From Actinomycetota bacterium (lineage in GTDB: Bacteria; Actinomycetota; Acidimicrobiia; Spongiisociales; UBA5794): a DNA stretch of 7,849 nucleotides. The position numbers and the translations under genes were made by a program. The notes under the pieces are model-generated. The model saw only the letters and a program-made list of their open reading frames with translations. It ran no database searches and had not been told where the DNA came from. The DNA is taken from assembly GCA_003648875.1 (NCBI GenBank), contig QMQC01000070.1, forward strand, positions 1 to 7,849, read 5' to 3'. Below are positions 6,468-7,849 of this stretch, in pieces; position 1 is the stretch's first letter, and every line of letters begins with the position of its first letter.

Positions 6468-6502
6468 CGTAGGTCGTAGGTCGTCTGTCGTACTACGTTC
6501 TC
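6468..6502. repeat. Degenerate tandem heptamer array, 5 units (CGTNNNN), before pcrA
   Basis: From 6468 the sequence splits into five 7-base units that each begin CGT: two identical CGTAGGT units (6468-6481), then CGTCTGT, CGTACTA and CGTTCTC. The array ends three bases before the pcrA ATG and so occupies the region where a core promoter or ribosome site would be expected. It shares the period of 7, but not the sequence, with the array at 742-804. CGTAG (6475-6479) can also pair with CTACG (6493-6497). Confidence 0.65.
6491..6496 (+). promoter_or_regulatory. Possible -10 element for a nearly leaderless pcrA transcript
   Basis: TACTAC at 6491-6496 is the same hexamer proposed as the guaB3 -10. 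It lies nine bases before the pcrA ATG, so transcription would start within a few bases of the start codon. That would explain the absence of any Shine-Dalgarno there (the bases before ATG are TTCTCCCC). No -35 match is visible at the proper distance, and the hexamer is made by two heptamer units. Weak call. Confidence 0.25.
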
Positions 6503-6505
6503 CCC

Positions 6506-7849
6506 ATGCCGGAATCTGCACTTCTCGCCGATCTCAACCCAACCCAACGTGAGGCTGTGGCCGCTACCGACGGTCCTGTCCTGGTCGTGGCAGGAGCCGG
6601 ATCCGGCAAGACACGGGTGCTGACGTATCGCATTGCCCACCTCGTACGCGATCTTGGTGTTTCGCCATACGAGATCCTCGCGATCACTTTCACGAACAAG
6701 GCCGCGGGGGAGATGAAGGAGCGCGTCGAGCAGTTGATTGGCGGTGTGGCGAGGGGCATGTGGGTGTCGACCTTCCACTCAGCGTGTGTTCGGATCCTCC
6801 GTCAGGAGATACACCGGCTCGGATATCGGACCTCGTTCTCGATCTACGACGACGCAGACTCAACCCGGCTCATAACCATGTGTATCAAGGATCTCGATCT
6901 CGACCCGAAGCGTTTCCCACCGCGCCAGATGAAGGCAGCCATCTCCAAGGCGAAGAACGAGTTGATCGACTACGAGACGTTCGCATCCCAGGATTCGGGC
7001 TTCTATCACGAGAACGTCTCGGACATATTCCGGTTGTATCAGCAACGACTCGTTGAGGCGTCCGCCGTTGACTTCGACGACATTCTCAATCTGACCGTCG
7101 AGATCCTCCAGGTGTTCCCCGAGGTTCTCGAGAGATGGCAGAACCGGTTCCAGTACGTCCTTGTCGACGAGTACCAGGACACGAACCGAGCCCAGTACAT
7201 GCTCGTGAAGATGCTTGCGGCCGAGCACGGCAATATCTGTGTCGTTGGCGATTCGGATCAGTCCATCTATGCATTCCGGGGCGCAGACATGCGCAACATC
7301 ATGGAGTTCGAGAAGGACTACCCGGACACGCGTGTGGTCCTTCTCGAACAGAACTACCGCTCTACCCAGACGATCCTCGATGCGGCGAACGCTGTCATCG
7401 CCAATAACACAAGCCGCAGACCCAAGCGGCTCTGGACCGATGAGGGCGCAGGCGAGAGCGTCGTGGTATTCGAAGCAGAGGACGAGCACGAGGAAGCTGC
7501 TTATGTTGCGGAGGAGATCGCCAGGCTCCAGGACATCGGGATAGCCCTGGATGATGTCGCGGTGTTCTACCGCACGAACGCGCAGTCCCGTGTCATCGAG
7601 GAGCTCTTCGTTCGGTTCGGTGTCACGTACCAGGTGGTTGGTGGCCTCAAGTATTACGACCGCAAGGAGATCAAGGATGCCCTCGCATACCTGAGGGTGA
7701 TAGTCAATCCGGACGATCAGGTGGCGATCAAACGAATCATCAACACCCCAAGACGTGCGATAGGTGACACCACGGTTGCCCACGTTGACCGATTCGCAGA
7801 GGCCGAAGAGATCACCTTCATGGATGCACTGCGGCGGGTTCGCGAGATC
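6506..7849 (+). CDS. pcrA: ATP-dependent 3'-5' DNA helicase PcrA/UvrD, 5' part
   Basis: Superfamily 1A helicase that unwinds DNA during nucleotide excision repair, mismatch processing and removal of blocked replication or transcription complexes. The 448 visible residues, of roughly 740-800 for the family, are open to the window edge without a stop. The order of motifs is: LNPTQREAV (Q motif, 9-17), Walker A AGAGSGKT (29-36), motif Ia TFTNKAAGEM (61-70), STFHSACVRILR (from 89), DFDDIL (189-194), Walker B VDEYQDTN (220-227), motif III VVGDSDQSIYAFRGAD (246-261) and motif IV LEQNYRST (280-287). Later, VFYRTNAQSR and GGLKYYDRKEIKDALAYLR are also typical. The DEYQ and GDSDQ wording fits PcrA/UvrD rather than Rep or RecB. 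ATG 6506 puts LNPTQREAV at residue 9, as expected near the N-terminus; no Shine-Dalgarno is visible. The gene starts 82 bp after the CheA-like gene, behind the heptamer array. Confidence 0.97.
   Translation, partial: MPESALLADLNPTQREAVAATDGPVLVVAGAGSGKTRVLTYRIAHLVRDLGVSPYEILAITFTNKAAGEMKERVEQLIGGVARGMWVSTFHSACVRILRQEIHRLGYRTSFSIYDDADSTRLITMCIKDLDLDPKRFPPRQMKAAISKAKNELIDYETFASQDSGFYHENVSDIFRLYQQRLVEASAVDFDDILNLTVEILQVFPEVLERWQNRFQYVLVDEYQDTNRAQYMLVKMLAAEHGNICVVGDSDQSIYAFRGADMRNIMEFEKDYPDTRVVLLEQNYRSTQTILDAANAVIANNTSRRPKRLWTDEGAGESVVVFEAEDEHEEAAYVAEEIARLQDIGIALDDVAVFYRTNAQSRVIEELFVRFGVTYQVVGGLKYYDRKEIKDALAYLRVIVNPDDQVAIKRIINTPRRAIGDTTVAHVDRFAEAEEITFMDALRRVREI

Noticed and set aside
6860..7783. 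A 307-codon minus-strand open frame inside pcrA.
   Set aside because: The + strand over the same bases encodes the helicase Walker B and motifs III-IV; the antisense product is unlike any family I recognise and is typical of GC-rich shadow frames.
1..7849. A mobile element, defence system or CRISPR array in the window.
   Set aside because: No transposase, integrase, nuclease cassette, spacer-repeat pattern or attachment-site-like terminal repeats were found; the only repeats are the short intergenic ones described.

Overview
The window is a chromosomal, moderately high-GC segment with all genes on the + strand. It carries five protein genes: the 3' two thirds of trpS, a complete GuaB3-type IMP dehydrogenase-family gene, a complete guaA, a complete gene for a large CheA-like hybrid kinase/response regulator, and the 5' half of a pcrA/uvrD-type helicase. 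A GuaB3 (IMPDH barrel without CBS domains) directly upstream of guaA, together with the wording of the TrpS, GuaA and PcrA motifs, points to an actinobacterium. A lineage outside the classical mycobacteria/streptomycetes, such as Acidimicrobiia or relatives, would fit, but that is inference. There are no transposases, CRISPR arrays, tRNA or rRNA genes, and codon use looks uniform.

Layout. Positions 1-667 hold trpS, entering from outside the window. Positions 668-872 are non-coding: a 12-nt direct repeat, then a tandem array of nine degenerate heptamers (period 7, each starting CGGA or near it), then a possible promoter and a clear ribosome binding site for guaB3. guaB3 (873-2030) and guaA (2030-3598) overlap by one base (TGATG) and form a GMP-synthesis unit. 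Positions 3599-3846 are a 248-bp gap with a long imperfect hairpin after guaA, a perfect 8-bp inverted repeat, and a 13-codon leader reading frame with its own GAGG. The stop of that frame overlaps the ATG of the CheA-like gene (3847-6423), again as TGATG. Positions 6424-6505 contain a second period-7 repeat of different sequence (CGT-start heptamers), lying against the pcrA start at 6506. pcrA has no visible Shine-Dalgarno and may be nearly leaderless.

How it fits together. trpS, guaB3, guaA and pcrA are housekeeping genes. GuaB3 and GuaA would act in sequence (IMP to XMP to GMP), and the overlap implies coupled translation. The CheA-like protein is the accessory element. It combines an HPt domain, a long Pro/Glu-rich linker, a dimerisation and ATPase core, a CheW-like domain and a C-terminal receiver in one chain, and no cheW, receptor, cheY, cheB or cheR lies beside it here. 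The points most worth a second look are the two unrelated-sequence period-7 repeats in separate intergenic gaps, the leader-ORF/hairpin arrangement in front of the CheA-like gene, and the orphan hybrid kinase itself.
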